This document shows, piece after piece, positions 50,078 to 59,185 of a stretch of 64,000 nucleotides of DNA (its first letter is position 1; every line of letters starts with the position of its first letter). The position numbers and the translations under genes are program-made. Below the pieces are notes generated by a model that was not told where the DNA came from, searched no databases, and was given only the letters and a program-made list of their open reading frames with translations. Origin of the DNA: Bacteroidales bacterium (GTDB lineage: Bacteria; Bacteroidota; Bacteroidia; Bacteroidales; Marinilabiliaceae). The stretch lies in assembly GCA_024401335.1 (NCBI GenBank), contig JAKSLH010000005.1, forward strand, positions 1 through 64,000, given 5' to 3'.

Positions 50078-51514
50078 ATGGACAAGAAAAAAGCAATCAG
50101 GCTTATTATTTGTATTGCGGTGCTCCTCACGTTATGGAACATACCAGCATCATTCCTCGGAATGCCTGATTTGACAATTATTGAGCAGCGTGTAATAGCA
50201 TTGTTTGCGTTCACTGCATTGATGTGGATTCTCGAAACAATTCCTATTTGGACAACATCTGTGATGACAATGGTTTTGATGCTGTTGACAGTTTCAAACA
50301 AGTCGCTGATATTCCTTCAGGCAGGTGACATTCCAGCAGAGCTCTACGGCAATGCCGTTTCTTACAAAGCTATCATGGCCTCATTTGCCGATCCTATCAT
50401 CATGCTCTTCCTTGGTGGATTTGCATTGGCAATGGCAGCAACGAAGGTAGGCCTTGACATCAACCTTGCACGAGTTCTCCTCAAGCCTTTCGGCACTCGA
50501 AGCGAAATCGTGGTTTTGGGCTTTATGCTCGTTACAGCCGTCTTCTCAATGTTCATGAGTAATACAGCAACAGCTGCCATGATGCTTGCTATCGTAGCAC
50601 CTGTGCTCCGCTCACTTCCAGCCGACGGCAAGGGTAAAGTTGCCCTCGCATTATCTATTCCTGTAGGAGCAAATGTCGGTGGTATCGGAACACCTATCGG
50701 AACACCTCCTAACATGATCGCATTGAAGTATATGAACGAGAGTGGTCTTGGTACAATCAGCTTCTCTCAGTGGATGCTCATCATGGTTCCATTCGTAATC
50801 GTAATCTTGGCATTCGGTTGGTTCCTTCTCATAAAGATGTACCCATTCAAGCAGAAGAACATCGAGATATCTATCAACGGTGAATTCAAGAAAGACACAA
50901 AGTCAATCATCGTCTATATAACATTCGCTATCACAGTACTCCTCTGGATGCTTGATGACAAGACAGGTTTGGATGCCAACATCGTAGCCCTTATCCCATT
51001 GGCAGTCTTCAGCTGCACAGGTGTAATTGGCAAAGATGACTTGAAGTCGATATCATGGGATGTACTCTGGCTTGTAGCTGGTGGTTTCGCACTCGGCGTT
51101 GGTCTTGACAAGAGTGGTCTTGCAAAGCATATCGTTGAAGCTATTCCATTCGACACATGGTCGCCAATCATGGTATTCATCGGTTCTGGTCTCGTTTGCT
51201 ACCTCATGGCAACATTCATGAGCCACACTGCAACAGCCAACCTCTTGATGCCTATCCTCGGCGCTTTGGCTATGGGTATGAAAGATACTATTGCACCATA
51301 CGGTGGAGCAGTAACAATGCTCGTTGGTGTAGCTATCGCATCATCACTTGCAATGGCAATGCCAATCAGTACTCCTCCTAACGCCCTTGCACATGCAACA
51401 GGTGTGACAGAGCAGCGAGATCTTGCACGCATCGGTGTTCCTATCGGTATTGTAGGTATCATCCTCGCATACGTATTGCTCATCAGCCTTGGCAACATGG
51501 GTATATTTGCATAA
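50078..51514 (+). CDS. DASS (SLC13) family sodium:dicarboxylate symporter
   Basis: This 478-residue inner-membrane protein has about 11-12 helices and the two inverted-repeat Ser-Asn-Thr-type motifs of the family: FMSNTATAAMMLAI and FMSHTATANLLMP (the second has His for Asn). IGTPPNMIAL and ISTPPNALAHATG are the paired substrate loops. It probably moves succinate, fumarate or related acids with Na+. Direction and substrate cannot be told from sequence. It is a single gene with its own promoter and a strong terminator. Confidence 0.93.
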   Translation: MDKKKAIRLIICIAVLLTLWNIPASFLGMPDLTIIEQRVIALFAFTALMWILETIPIWTTSVMTMVLMLLTVSNKSLIFLQAGDIPAELYGNAVSYKAIMASFADPIIMLFLGGFALAMAATKVGLDINLARVLLKPFGTRSEIVVLGFMLVTAVFSMFMSNTATAAMMLAIVAPVLRSLPADGKGKVALALSIPVGANVGGIGTPIGTPPNMIALKYMNESGLGTISFSQWMLIMVPFVIVILAFGWFLLIKMYPFKQKNIEISINGEFKKDTKSIIVYITFAITVLLWMLDDKTGLDANIVALIPLAVFSCTGVIGKDDLKSISWDVLWLVAGGFALGVGLDKSGLAKHIVEAIPFDTWSPIMVFIGSGLVCYLMATFMSHTATANLLMPILGALAMGMKDTIAPYGGAVTMLVGVAIASSLAMAMPISTPPNALAHATGVTEQRDLARIGVPIGIVGIILAYVLLISLGNMGIFA

Positions 51515-51540
51515 GCAAAACACTATCCCTATAATAAAAG

Positions 51541-51570
51541 AGCCCTTGAAGAGAGTCATCTTCAAGGGCT
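51541..51570 (+). terminator. Terminator after the SLC13-type gene
   Basis: A perfect 12-bp stem (AGCCCTTGAAGA and complement), a 6-base loop and a T run. Confidence 0.92.
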
Positions 51571-51714
51571 TTTTCTTTACATACAGTTCCACCTCAATAT
51601 ATGATAATCCAAACATCAACTTTAGAATATCATGACAATCTAAAGTACAACCTTAGACTATCATATTTCAGAGACAGAAATATATAACCATAAAACACTA
51701 CATGCTATAAAAAA

Positions 51715-51746
51715 ACCGCCGCAGATCTTCACAAACCTACGACGGT
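51715..51746 (-). terminator. Terminator of the outer-membrane barrel gene
   Basis: On the minus strand a stem ACCGTCGTAG / CTGCGGCGGT (with mismatch and wobble pairs) is followed by TTTTTTT. It lies 21 bp past the stop codon of the barrel gene. Confidence 0.75.
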
Positions 51747-51767
51747 AACTTTTATATTAGTATACCC

Positions 51768-54134
51768 CTATTGTATCAATATATTTGTAATGCTGGCATT
51801 GTCGTCTTCCCTGTTGATGACATCACTGTCTATTGTTCTCTGACGTTGCGATTTCTGCTTCAGACTACCTATCTGGAAACTAACTGTACACATTACAGAG
51901 CGCATATTAACGCTTGAATTTGACACGCTAGTGAAGTCGTGAGCAGTAGTTGTTGTGTTAATCTTCATCGTATCCTTGAATGGGCTTATACAGTTGACAC
52001 TAACGTTGAGTTTCTTGTCAAGGAAAGCACGGCTAAGACCCAACGTGTGCATACTCATGCCGGCCGACTTACCCTGAAGAGACACCCTGTCGGAATTACC
52101 AAAATACGAAGCGCTCAACTTCAACTCCCAAGGAAGTTCTTGCTGCAGGCTTGCCATGAAATTACCCTGCCAGCCGCTATTGTGATAACCGAGAGTTGAC
52201 GACTTAAGGTCAATATATGATACCGTAGTGTTGAGCATCAAGCGTGTTCCCTTGAAGAGCGTGCAATTGAGAAATACATTAAGCGATGTATTCTTACTCT
52301 TGCCTACATTATCGTATGTCGTATATGTAATATTGTCTTCGTTATAGCTATAGCTCTCAATGCTATTGTTTATGAATGAATACTTGAGAGTTGCGTTAAG
52401 CATAACTTTCTGGCTGAAAAGACTATATGTTGCCTGCAAATTGTGAGCCTTCTCTACATCGAGATTAGGATTACCATACGTCACACTTGTCAAACTCTGG
52501 GTATTTCTGTATGGATTAAGATATGTTATACCCGGACGGCTGAGACGCATATTGTAGCCAAGGCCCAGAGTCTGAGTAAACCCTATGCTATAGCTGAGAG
52601 ATGCGGAAGGCACCCAATTGTCATAAGTCGTTTCAAAATTCTCACCATTGCCTTTCTTATACGTCACTTCTTGATTAGTATGTTCATATCGCATACCTGC
52701 TTTCAGCCCCAGAGGATTAGCTCGTAAACTATAAGAAACGTATGCACCTGTAATGCTACTCTCATGATTATAATCTAGTGAGATACTACTACTGCTGTTG
52801 TTGCGATTAATATATTTAGCACCCAATTCAAAGCTATTCTTATCGTTGACAGGCAACGCATAGTCAATCTGTGCAGTCTGTTCGGTCATGTTACTCTTAT
52901 CCGTCTGGTTATAGTCTGCCATACCCGGAAGCGTATAACTACTTCTAGCATCGGTCTCACGAGGCTGAGTGTTAATTCTATATGCAAGAGTAATATTGTG
53001 ATTCTTATTGCTACCAAAAATATGCATATAATCAACACTACCATTTAGCGACTTGCTCGTGACATCATTGTCTGTATTTGTTTCGTAGCCATATTCACCG
53101 TTGTCGCCAATCATAAGTGTAGACATATCGTTGTCAATATCCTGCTTACCATGGCTAAGCCCTACATTGACTGACACAGAATTGAGAGAATCGAGTTCAT
53201 AACCAAAATCAACGCTCGCTCTAGCATTGTTCATCTTACCATCACTCTTGACACCATACTCCATGCGATTACCATTTGCCTCTTCTCTATAACCTGTTGT
53301 AGATGTCTCTGGAGTGTTGATTACCATATCAGTAACATTAGCACTTATCGTAGCCTTACCCTTCTGAGCCATTGCATGAACACCACCACCATTGACAAGA
53401 GTACCACCCATGGCATAGATACTTGCTGTATAGCCACTCATATCCGAATTTTGCTCGGTCAAAATATTAAGGATACCGCCAACACCTTCAGCATCATACT
53501 TTGCACCCGGATTGGTAAGAACCGCTATCGACTTTATGCCCGTTGCAGGCATTGCCCTAAGTGTCTCCTTAGGGTTAGCGCTAAGCATAGCATTAGGCTT
53601 GCCGTTGACATACACCTGAAAACTACTGCTACCATTTACGCTGATATTGTCTTCGCCATCAACAGTTACCATTGGAACCTTGCGGAGCATCTCAAGGACT
53701 GTATTTGTCTTTGAATCGGGGTCATCCTTCACACTATATTCAATTCTATCGATATCCATCTTGACCAATGGCTTTGTCGCCACTACTTCAACACCTTCAA
53801 TCTTCTTGGCATCATCTGATATATATAGTATGCCGAGATCGACATTGCCACCATTATTATCAAACAGCTTTACTACAGGAGTCTTGCCTACAGAAGATGC
53901 CCTGAAAACATATTTGCCTTTCTCCTTCAGATTAATGCTGAATTTACCGTCAATATCGGAAACACTTGAAGCGACCACCTTTTCTGGCGAGTTCTGTTTT
54001 GCTATCCATAAAGTAGCGTATGGTTCGCCCTGTTGTGAAAGAGAATCAAGCAACACTCCTCTTACCTCTGTCTGTGCAATTGCTGTGACGCTCATAATGG
54101 CAATCAGCAGCGTAAAGAAAAATCTTTTCATCAT
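51768..54134 (-). CDS. Outer-membrane beta-barrel protein (TonB-receptor-like, OMP_b-brl_3 type)
   Basis: This protein of about 788 residues has a signal peptide (ends AIAQ), an N-terminal carboxypeptidase-like domain (about 22-105; GEPYATLWIAK, GKFSINL), a plug-like domain (KIEGVEVVATKPLVKMD, VLEMLRKVPMVTVDG, GGILNILTEQ) and a long beta-barrel to about 735. The last 50 residues are polar rather than a terminal strand. No SusD partner is linked, so it is not a classical glycan SusC. The ligand is unknown. The divergent neighbour is a membrane LytTR regulator, and three repeated sites lie between them, which suggests dedicated control. Confidence 0.85.
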   Translation of the reverse strand: MMKRFFFTLLIAIMSVTAIAQTEVRGVLLDSLSQQGEPYATLWIAKQNSPEKVVASSVSDIDGKFSINLKEKGKYVFRASSVGKTPVVKLFDNNGGNVDLGILYISDDAKKIEGVEVVATKPLVKMDIDRIEYSVKDDPDSKTNTVLEMLRKVPMVTVDGEDNISVNGSSSFQVYVNGKPNAMLSANPKETLRAMPATGIKSIAVLTNPGAKYDAEGVGGILNILTEQNSDMSGYTASIYAMGGTLVNGGGVHAMAQKGKATISANVTDMVINTPETSTTGYREEANGNRMEYGVKSDGKMNNARASVDFGYELDSLNSVSVNVGLSHGKQDIDNDMSTLMIGDNGEYGYETNTDNDVTSKSLNGSVDYMHIFGSNKNHNITLAYRINTQPRETDARSSYTLPGMADYNQTDKSNMTEQTAQIDYALPVNDKNSFELGAKYINRNNSSSSISLDYNHESSITGAYVSYSLRANPLGLKAGMRYEHTNQEVTYKKGNGENFETTYDNWVPSASLSYSIGFTQTLGLGYNMRLSRPGITYLNPYRNTQSLTSVTYGNPNLDVEKAHNLQATYSLFSQKVMLNATLKYSFINNSIESYSYNEDNITYTTYDNVGKSKNTSLNVFLNCTLFKGTRLMLNTTVSYIDLKSSTLGYHNSGWQGNFMASLQQELPWELKLSASYFGNSDRVSLQGKSAGMSMHTLGLSRAFLDKKLNVSVNCISPFKDTMKINTTTTAHDFTSVSNSSVNMRSVMCTVSFQIGSLKQKSQRQRTIDSDVINREDDNASITNILIQ

Positions 54135-54158
54135 TGTTACGTTTTTGTTTTCTGCAAG

Positions 54159-54190
54159 CAAATTTATGTGGTGTATATGTTGTAATCAAA
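54159..54190 (-). promoter_or_regulatory. Promoter of the outer-membrane barrel gene
   Basis: On the minus strand a -33 TTTG (54190-54187) and a -7 TAAATTTG (54166-54159), separated by 20 bp, lie 25 bp before the start codon. Confidence 0.72.
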
Positions 54191-54196
54191 AAACTA

Positions 54197-54246
54197 CGAC
54201 CAAACGCCAATATCATTCGACCAAATCCTCTTTACGTCCGACAAAA
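54197..54246. promoter_or_regulatory. Three direct repeats at 21-bp spacing, probable LytTR operator
   Basis: CGACCAAA at 54197-54204, CGACCAAA at 54218-54225 and the variant CGACAAAA at 54239-54246 are each exactly 21 bp apart in the same orientation. LytTR regulators typically bind pairs of short direct repeats about 21-22 bp apart. The array sits just upstream of the barrel gene's -33 element and just before the -7 box of the LytTR gene, so it could activate the first and repress the second (inference). Confidence 0.7.
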
Positions 54247-54250
54247 TAAT

Positions 54251-54258
54251 TATTTTTG
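54251..54258 (+). promoter_or_regulatory. -7 box of the LytTR gene
   Basis: TATTTTTG matches TAnnTTTG but ends only 4 bp before the ATG at 54263, so the transcript would be leaderless or nearly so if this start is right. Confidence 0.5.
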
Positions 54259-54262
54259 TTGT

Positions 54263-55102
54263 ATGAATAAGTTGAGCAGAAACTCTCACATAATAACACA
54301 AGTGTTCATCTGGATGCTTGTCTTTATTACTCCATACGGATATTTTCTGGCAGAGGGGTTTGGAGTCGTTGATTCATTAAAATTCATGGTGCCATTTCTT
54401 CCTATGTTTTTCATGTGGATGATTGGTTTCTATCTCAGCTATTTTCTCTTCATTCCTAAGTTATACCTAATGAAGAAATACCTCCTCTTTTTTATCATAG
54501 TCTTTGTTGTCTACTATCTTCTAGGTTATCTCACGGGCAAGATATCGCAATGGATGTTCATGCCAGACAACATCAATCTGGAGGATGTTCACATAAAGAG
54601 TGGAACGATATGGATTGGAACAATGACGCAGGTTTTTGTCAACCTACTCCTGATAATGACAGCCATCGCCATACGCGTTCAACGTGAACAGAACATGGCA
54701 TATCTACAGCAAGAGACAGAAAAGCAAAGCGAGGTATCAACAGCACAACTGACAACGGAAGTAGCAACACCGGCAGTAGCTTCGCAGAATACGCCAAACT
54801 ACATATTCGTAAAATGCGAGTATAAGCAAGTGCGTATTGACCTTGATGACATCATGTATATAAGTGGCATGAAAGATTATGTGCGTATCAGACTAGTAAG
54901 TCAGCCACTGCCTATCACCGCACTCAGCACATTAAAGGCTATAGAAGAGAAACTGCCTGACGACAGATTCTGCCGTGTTCATCGCTCACATATTGTTGCC
55001 ATTGACAAGATAGAATCAGTAGAAAACAACCGAATAAAAATAGCCGATCAGCTGATACCAATATCTGAAACATATCAAGATCGTTTCAATGGACGACTAT
55101 AG
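54263..55102 (+). CDS. Membrane-embedded LytTR transcriptional regulator
   Basis: This 279-residue protein has four predicted membrane helices (about 11-31, 41-63, 72-91, 117-137), a short linker with coiled character (about 138-175) and a LytTR DNA-binding domain (about 179-279; YIFVKCEYKQVRIDLDDIMYI, VRIRL, FCRVHRSHIVAIDKIESV, LIPISETY). The membrane part resembles the sensor half of LytS-type kinases, but no kinase or receiver is present; the sensor is joined directly to the DNA-binding domain. It is divergent from an outer-membrane barrel gene, which it probably regulates, along with itself, through the repeats between them. Confidence 0.88.
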   Translation: MNKLSRNSHIITQVFIWMLVFITPYGYFLAEGFGVVDSLKFMVPFLPMFFMWMIGFYLSYFLFIPKLYLMKKYLLFFIIVFVVYYLLGYLTGKISQWMFMPDNINLEDVHIKSGTIWIGTMTQVFVNLLLIMTAIAIRVQREQNMAYLQQETEKQSEVSTAQLTTEVATPAVASQNTPNYIFVKCEYKQVRIDLDDIMYISGMKDYVRIRLVSQPLPITALSTLKAIEEKLPDDRFCRVHRSHIVAIDKIESVENNRIKIADQLIPISETYQDRFNGRL

Positions 55103-55178
55103 ATAACTGTTATATAGATTATCTGCTTTTTTGCCTACAAAAAACTCCCAGATTCATTGTAGATATAAAAACAATTAC

Positions 55179-55186
55179 TACCTTTG
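55179..55186 (+). promoter_or_regulatory. -7 box of tRNA-Cys
   Basis: TACCTTTG, 18 bp before the tRNA. The surrounding 301-bp gap (55103-55403) holds only this promoter, the tRNA and two terminators. Confidence 0.7.
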
Positions 55187-55204
55187 CACTCGAAATCAAA
55201 TGAT

Positions 55205-55275
55205 GGTCGGTTGGCCGATAGGTTAGGTAACGGTCTGCAAAACCGTCTAGAGCGGTTCGATTCCGCTACCGACCT
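55205..55275 (+). tRNA. tRNA-Cys (GCA)
   Basis: Acceptor GGTCGGT/ACCGACC, anticodon GCA in loop CTGCAAA, and discriminator T, the usual cysteine identity base. CCA is not encoded. Confidence 0.95.
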
Positions 55276-55279
55276 CAGA

Positions 55280-55305
55280 AGAGTCACTCAGAAATGAGTG
55301 ACTCT
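55280..55305 (+). terminator. Terminator after tRNA-Cys
   Basis: A perfect 11-bp stem (AGAGTCACTCA and complement) with a GAAA loop and T7 tail. Confidence 0.92.
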
Positions 55306-55343
55306 TTTTTTATATACCTACTATAGCTCTATCATACAAGAAA

Positions 55344-55373
55344 AGGCCCGTCAGAACGAATTCTGCCGGACCT
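55344..55373 (-). terminator. Terminator of the xylan operon
   Basis: On the minus strand a 13-bp stem with one mismatch is capped by a TTCG tetraloop and followed by TTTTC, 30 bp past the GH43 stop. Confidence 0.8.
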
Positions 55374-55403
55374 CATCATTATTATATAAGTTGACGATAC
55401 TTA

Positions 55404-56441
55404 TTATTTGTCGATACCCTCGATAGTCTTGATCTTGCCTTCTGCGTCGAATTCAAGTTCACAAACCTTCAAGCTACGGAGCCATGACTTGCCACCTGAT
55501 GGCACAGAGTCATGGTGGAAGAGATACCACTTGCCCTCATACTGGATGATTGCATGGTGAGTTGTCCATCCAACAACAGGAGTAAGGATCACGCCCTGAT
55601 ATGTGAATGGGCCATAAACATTGTCACCAGTTGCATAGCAGAGAAGGTGGCTGTCACCTGTTGAGTATGTGAAATAATACTTACCATCCTTAATGAAAGT
55701 CCAGCTTGCCTCGAAGAAACGGTGTGGATCATCAGCCTTCAATGGGTTACCCTTCTCATCAACAACAACGATTGGACGTGGAGCCTCTGCATAGTTCATA
55801 CCGTCCTTTGTAAGACGTACGCAACGTGATGGAAGCGCATCCTGCTTACCTTCTGGCAAATATGGTGTTTCAAGATGTATATTATCCTGATAACGCTGAA
55901 GCTGACCGCCCCAGAGGCCACCGAAGTAAACATATACCTCGCCATCAGTTGGGTTCTTGAATGCGCACATATCAATGCTGTATGAGCCAGGGATAGGAGC
56001 TGCCTGTGGGATGAATGGACCCTCAGGATTGTCAGCAATAGCAGCGCCCCAATGGAACACATCATTGCGGTCCTTAAGTGGGAAATACATGATGTACTTC
56101 TTCACCTTCTTGCTATAGCCCATGCCCTGAGCCTGCTCTTCTGCATTAGTAGGAACTTCCTGTTCATACTCCTGTACGTCGCAGTCCCAAAGCTGACGTC
56201 CAGCCCATGGAATATCTTCCTGACGGAGTACACAACCGCAGTCAACAACTTTACCTGTCATTGGGTCACCATCGATGCGAAGTACGTGGTAATCCTTCAT
56301 GATATACTGGTCACCATTGTCATTCTCGACATTCGATGCCTCCCAGTCGTGAGATGGGTAGATATAGATCTTTCCGTTGAAAATGTGAACGGAAGGGTCT
56401 GCCATATAGTCGGCAGGGAACAAATAACGCTTAGTTGCCAT
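55404..56441 (-). CDS. GH43 beta-xylosidase / arabinofuranosidase
   Basis: This 345-residue five-bladed propeller enzyme has no signal peptide, so it is cytoplasmic. GH43 catalytic residues are visible: Asp15 in YMADPSV (base), Asp in SIDMCAF (pKa modulator) and Glu in RFFEASW (acid). It should hydrolyse xylo-oligosaccharides imported by the GPH symporter two genes upstream. It is the last gene of a four-gene operon, 33 bp after GH10. Xylosidase versus arabinofuranosidase activity cannot be separated here. Confidence 0.92.
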   Translation of the reverse strand: MATKRYLFPADYMADPSVHIFNGKIYIYPSHDWEASNVENDNGDQYIMKDYHVLRIDGDPMTGKVVDCGCVLRQEDIPWAGRQLWDCDVQEYEQEVPTNAEEQAQGMGYSKKVKKYIMYFPLKDRNDVFHWGAAIADNPEGPFIPQAAPIPGSYSIDMCAFKNPTDGEVYVYFGGLWGGQLQRYQDNIHLETPYLPEGKQDALPSRCVRLTKDGMNYAEAPRPIVVVDEKGNPLKADDPHRFFEASWTFIKDGKYYFTYSTGDSHLLCYATGDNVYGPFTYQGVILTPVVGWTTHHAIIQYEGKWYLFHHDSVPSGGKSWLRSLKVCELEFDAEGKIKTIEGIDK

Positions 56442-56474
56442 ATTTATTTACGTTTTTATTGATTACAGATTATA

Positions 56475-57668
56475 TTATTTCTTTTTTCCTGTTGTCTTAG
56501 ATGAGGATGCATTTGGGCAAACGAGTTCTATGATTTTCTGAACAACAGGCTTCATATTGTTGTTTCGGTCTACTAGAGTTGCATAGTCAGAACGGCCTCT
56601 GATAGGGAAGTCGTTTTTCCAAGAATTACGGTCGTTGACACACCAGAATGTAAGACGATTAATATCTTCTTTGTGAGTAATAAGCATCTTATAGAAACCG
56701 ATCCAGAACTGGTCAATCTCAGCCTGCTTATCAGCTGGCACACCATTCTTGTATGGGTCAACAGCAGGACGATATGCGAAACGATCTGTCACATTGGCGC
56801 CCGAGAAACCATATGGATTAGGGAGCACAGACAGGTCAAGTTCTGAGAAGAACGTCTTGACGCCAAGCGAAGCTATGGTCTTTATAGAATGGTCATACTG
56901 ATTGATGATATTCTGAGCTCCATCCTCGAGTATCATGTGTCCTTGCATACCTATCGCATCAATAGGAAGTCCTTTTTCAATGAGAGGGCGGAAAAAGTTG
57001 CAAACACCTTCAACCTTAGTTGCTTTGTTCATAGAGTAGTCATTGTAGTACAGCTCCACGGTTGGATCAGCCTCATGAGCATACTGGAAAGCTAATGGTA
57101 TGTAATCTTCACCCAGTATCTGATAGAAAAGGCTGTTACGCAAAGAGCCATCATCTTCAAACGCCTCATTAACCACATCCCAGGAAGACACACGTCCCTT
57201 ATAATGACCAAGAATAGTAAAGATATGCTCTTTCATTCTCTTCTTGAGCACTTCTTTGCTTACAAGATTACCATTAGCATCTTTATGGAACCATTCAGGG
57301 CACTGCGAATGCCATATAAGCACATGACCATGTACACGCTTACCAGCAGCAAGTGACTTTTCGACAAACTGGTCAGCAAGAGTGAAATCATATACTCCCT
57401 CTGCGGGATGAATGACTTCAGCCTTCATGCAATTTTCTGCTACAACAGAATTGTAGTTAGCGGCGACAACGGCCCAATCAGCTGTTTGATCAGCATCGAC
57501 AAAGCCTGTCACATCGTGTTCGTTCTTAGCATTCGCTTCGGCAGCAACCTCCCACTGGTTCACACTGACACCAGTATACCAATAGTCACGATATGCTTCA
57601 CATAACGACTGGGCACTGAGAGGCAGGCAAATAGCAGTAACGGTTGCCAGAGTCAATAACCTTCTCAT
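56475..57668 (-). CDS. GH10 endo-1,4-beta-xylanase
   Basis: This 397-residue secreted xylanase (signal ends PLSAQ, no lipobox) has a GH10 barrel with acid/base Glu168 in WDVVNEAF and nucleophile Glu276 in FFSELDLS. HGHVLIWHSQCPEWF is the conserved strand-3 region. The C terminus is basic (KTTGKKK). Start 57668 gives a proper signal peptide; a longer in-frame start is unlikely. Probably periplasmic, given no lipobox (inference). It sits between the symporter and GH43 genes in the operon. Confidence 0.94.
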   Translation of the reverse strand: MRRLLTLATVTAICLPLSAQSLCEAYRDYWYTGVSVNQWEVAAEANAKNEHDVTGFVDADQTADWAVVAANYNSVVAENCMKAEVIHPAEGVYDFTLADQFVEKSLAAGKRVHGHVLIWHSQCPEWFHKDANGNLVSKEVLKKRMKEHIFTILGHYKGRVSSWDVVNEAFEDDGSLRNSLFYQILGEDYIPLAFQYAHEADPTVELYYNDYSMNKATKVEGVCNFFRPLIEKGLPIDAIGMQGHMILEDGAQNIINQYDHSIKTIASLGVKTFFSELDLSVLPNPYGFSGANVTDRFAYRPAVDPYKNGVPADKQAEIDQFWIGFYKMLITHKEDINRLTFWCVNDRNSWKNDFPIRGRSDYATLVDRNNNMKPVVQKIIELVCPNASSSKTTGKKK

Positions 57669-57733
57669 AAAACAAGTATTACAAAGCCACACCATCTCGA
57701 ACATCAAAGATGGTGTGACACTGTCATTACAAA

Positions 57734-59155
57734 TTAATTATTTCTAGCTTCAATAGCCTTGTTGATCTCGTCAATCTTCTCGTCAGTGAGTTCATATCTA
57801 GAGATGATGAACATAGCAAGACCAAGGAGGATTGCCGGTATTACGCAAACAAGCCAGAGGATACCTTCCTGTGCTTCTGGTGTCTGTGCCTGAAGATTAT
57901 TCATGTAATATGCGCCGGCTGCATTACCTACCGACATCATTGCAAAAGCTGTAATGAAGAAGAGAGCAACAATACGCAAAGGGCGGTTGCGGAAGAACTC
58001 TGTCCAAAGGTCGCTTACCTTTACATTCTCTGTTTCCTTGCTGTCCATAACGACACGCTCCTTACACTGAGAGAAGCAGAAGATGAGAAGGGCAAGACCT
58101 ATGAGAGAGTAGATAAGCATTGTGCTGAACCATGCGTCAGAGTCTTTTGGAAGAGTGCTTGCTTCCTCTGCAGCAGCTTGGTAGCCACATATTGCAAGAA
58201 CAATACCTGGGACTACGCCACCCATTGCCATACCTGCCTTGAAGAAGATACCAGTCAGAGCATTTACGATACCAGAGATACGCTTACCAGTAGTATATTC
58301 ACCATAAGAGATAACCTCTGGGATGAGCGCCCACATATAACCTGTAGCTACAATCACACCTGTTGACTTAACAAACTGAGCAATATAGATGAGCGTCATG
58401 TTCTCTTCCATATTCATTGTCTTTGTGATAATGTAGAGCATAGCCATACCTATGATAGCTACAGAAAGGAAGATATAGAACATGTTCTTCTTGCCTACAG
58501 CCTTCTTGATTGCAGGAACAAGAGGCATGAATATGAATGATGGCAAAGAACCAAGACCCATAAAGAGAGCCATCTTGATTGGCAAATTCTCAACTTCAGT
58601 TACACCTGCCATTACAGCGACAAGGATAGGAATACCAGCAGAAACAGCAAGGCCACCTACGTTGGCCATGAACATACGTACTGATGTGAGGATTGTGATC
58701 TCATCTGTGTCGCGAGTAAGCGAGCTGTTGAGCGCGCCGTATGGCACATTGATAAGAGTGTAAAGCATTGACATGCCCACATAAGTGACATAAGCATAAA
58801 TAAGCTTAGTTGTATAATCAGCATCTGCAAATCCGTTCCAGAAGCAGAGAATAGCCAATACTGTGAGTGGCAAACCTGCAAGAACAAGATAAGAACGATA
58901 CTTACCAAGTTTAGGGTTGTGCTTGTCAACAAATGTTCCTACCAATGGATCCCAAAGGACATCGATAAGGCGTACAACGCCAAACATTGCAGCCGCGTCT
59001 CCGGCCTTGAGTCCAAAAATATCTGTGTAGAAGAACAATAAGTACATGCTTATTGTCTGATAGATAAGGTTCTGTGCCAAGTCGCCCGAGCCAAAGCCGA
59101 TACGCTGTAGCCATGAGAGCTTATAGAAGCCCTTTGATTCTTGATTGTTTTCCAT
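57734..59155 (-). CDS. GPH-family cation:xyloside symporter
   Basis: This 473-residue inner-membrane transporter of the glycoside-pentoside-hexuronide family has about 12 helices, with the N-terminal signature FGSGDLAQNLIYQ and LIDVLWDPLVGTFVDK, and the loop NVPYGALNSSLT. It probably imports xylose oligomers with Na+ or H+. It is 30 bp downstream of the GH115 gene and 65 bp upstream of GH10, in the same operon. Confidence 0.92.
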   Translation of the reverse strand: MENNQESKGFYKLSWLQRIGFGSGDLAQNLIYQTISMYLLFFYTDIFGLKAGDAAAMFGVVRLIDVLWDPLVGTFVDKHNPKLGKYRSYLVLAGLPLTVLAILCFWNGFADADYTTKLIYAYVTYVGMSMLYTLINVPYGALNSSLTRDTDEITILTSVRMFMANVGGLAVSAGIPILVAVMAGVTEVENLPIKMALFMGLGSLPSFIFMPLVPAIKKAVGKKNMFYIFLSVAIIGMAMLYIITKTMNMEENMTLIYIAQFVKSTGVIVATGYMWALIPEVISYGEYTTGKRISGIVNALTGIFFKAGMAMGGVVPGIVLAICGYQAAAEEASTLPKDSDAWFSTMLIYSLIGLALLIFCFSQCKERVVMDSKETENVKVSDLWTEFFRNRPLRIVALFFITAFAMMSVGNAAGAYYMNNLQAQTPEAQEGILWLVCVIPAILLGLAMFIISRYELTDEKIDEINKAIEARNN

Positions 59156-59185
59156 GTTTAATACTATTTGATTTTTATATTATTA

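Noticed and set aside
51599-51670. Imperfect inverted AT-rich repeats after the SLC13-type terminator
   Set aside because: ATATGATA/TATCATAT-like pieces are short, AT-rich and widely spaced; they are expected by chance in such sequence.
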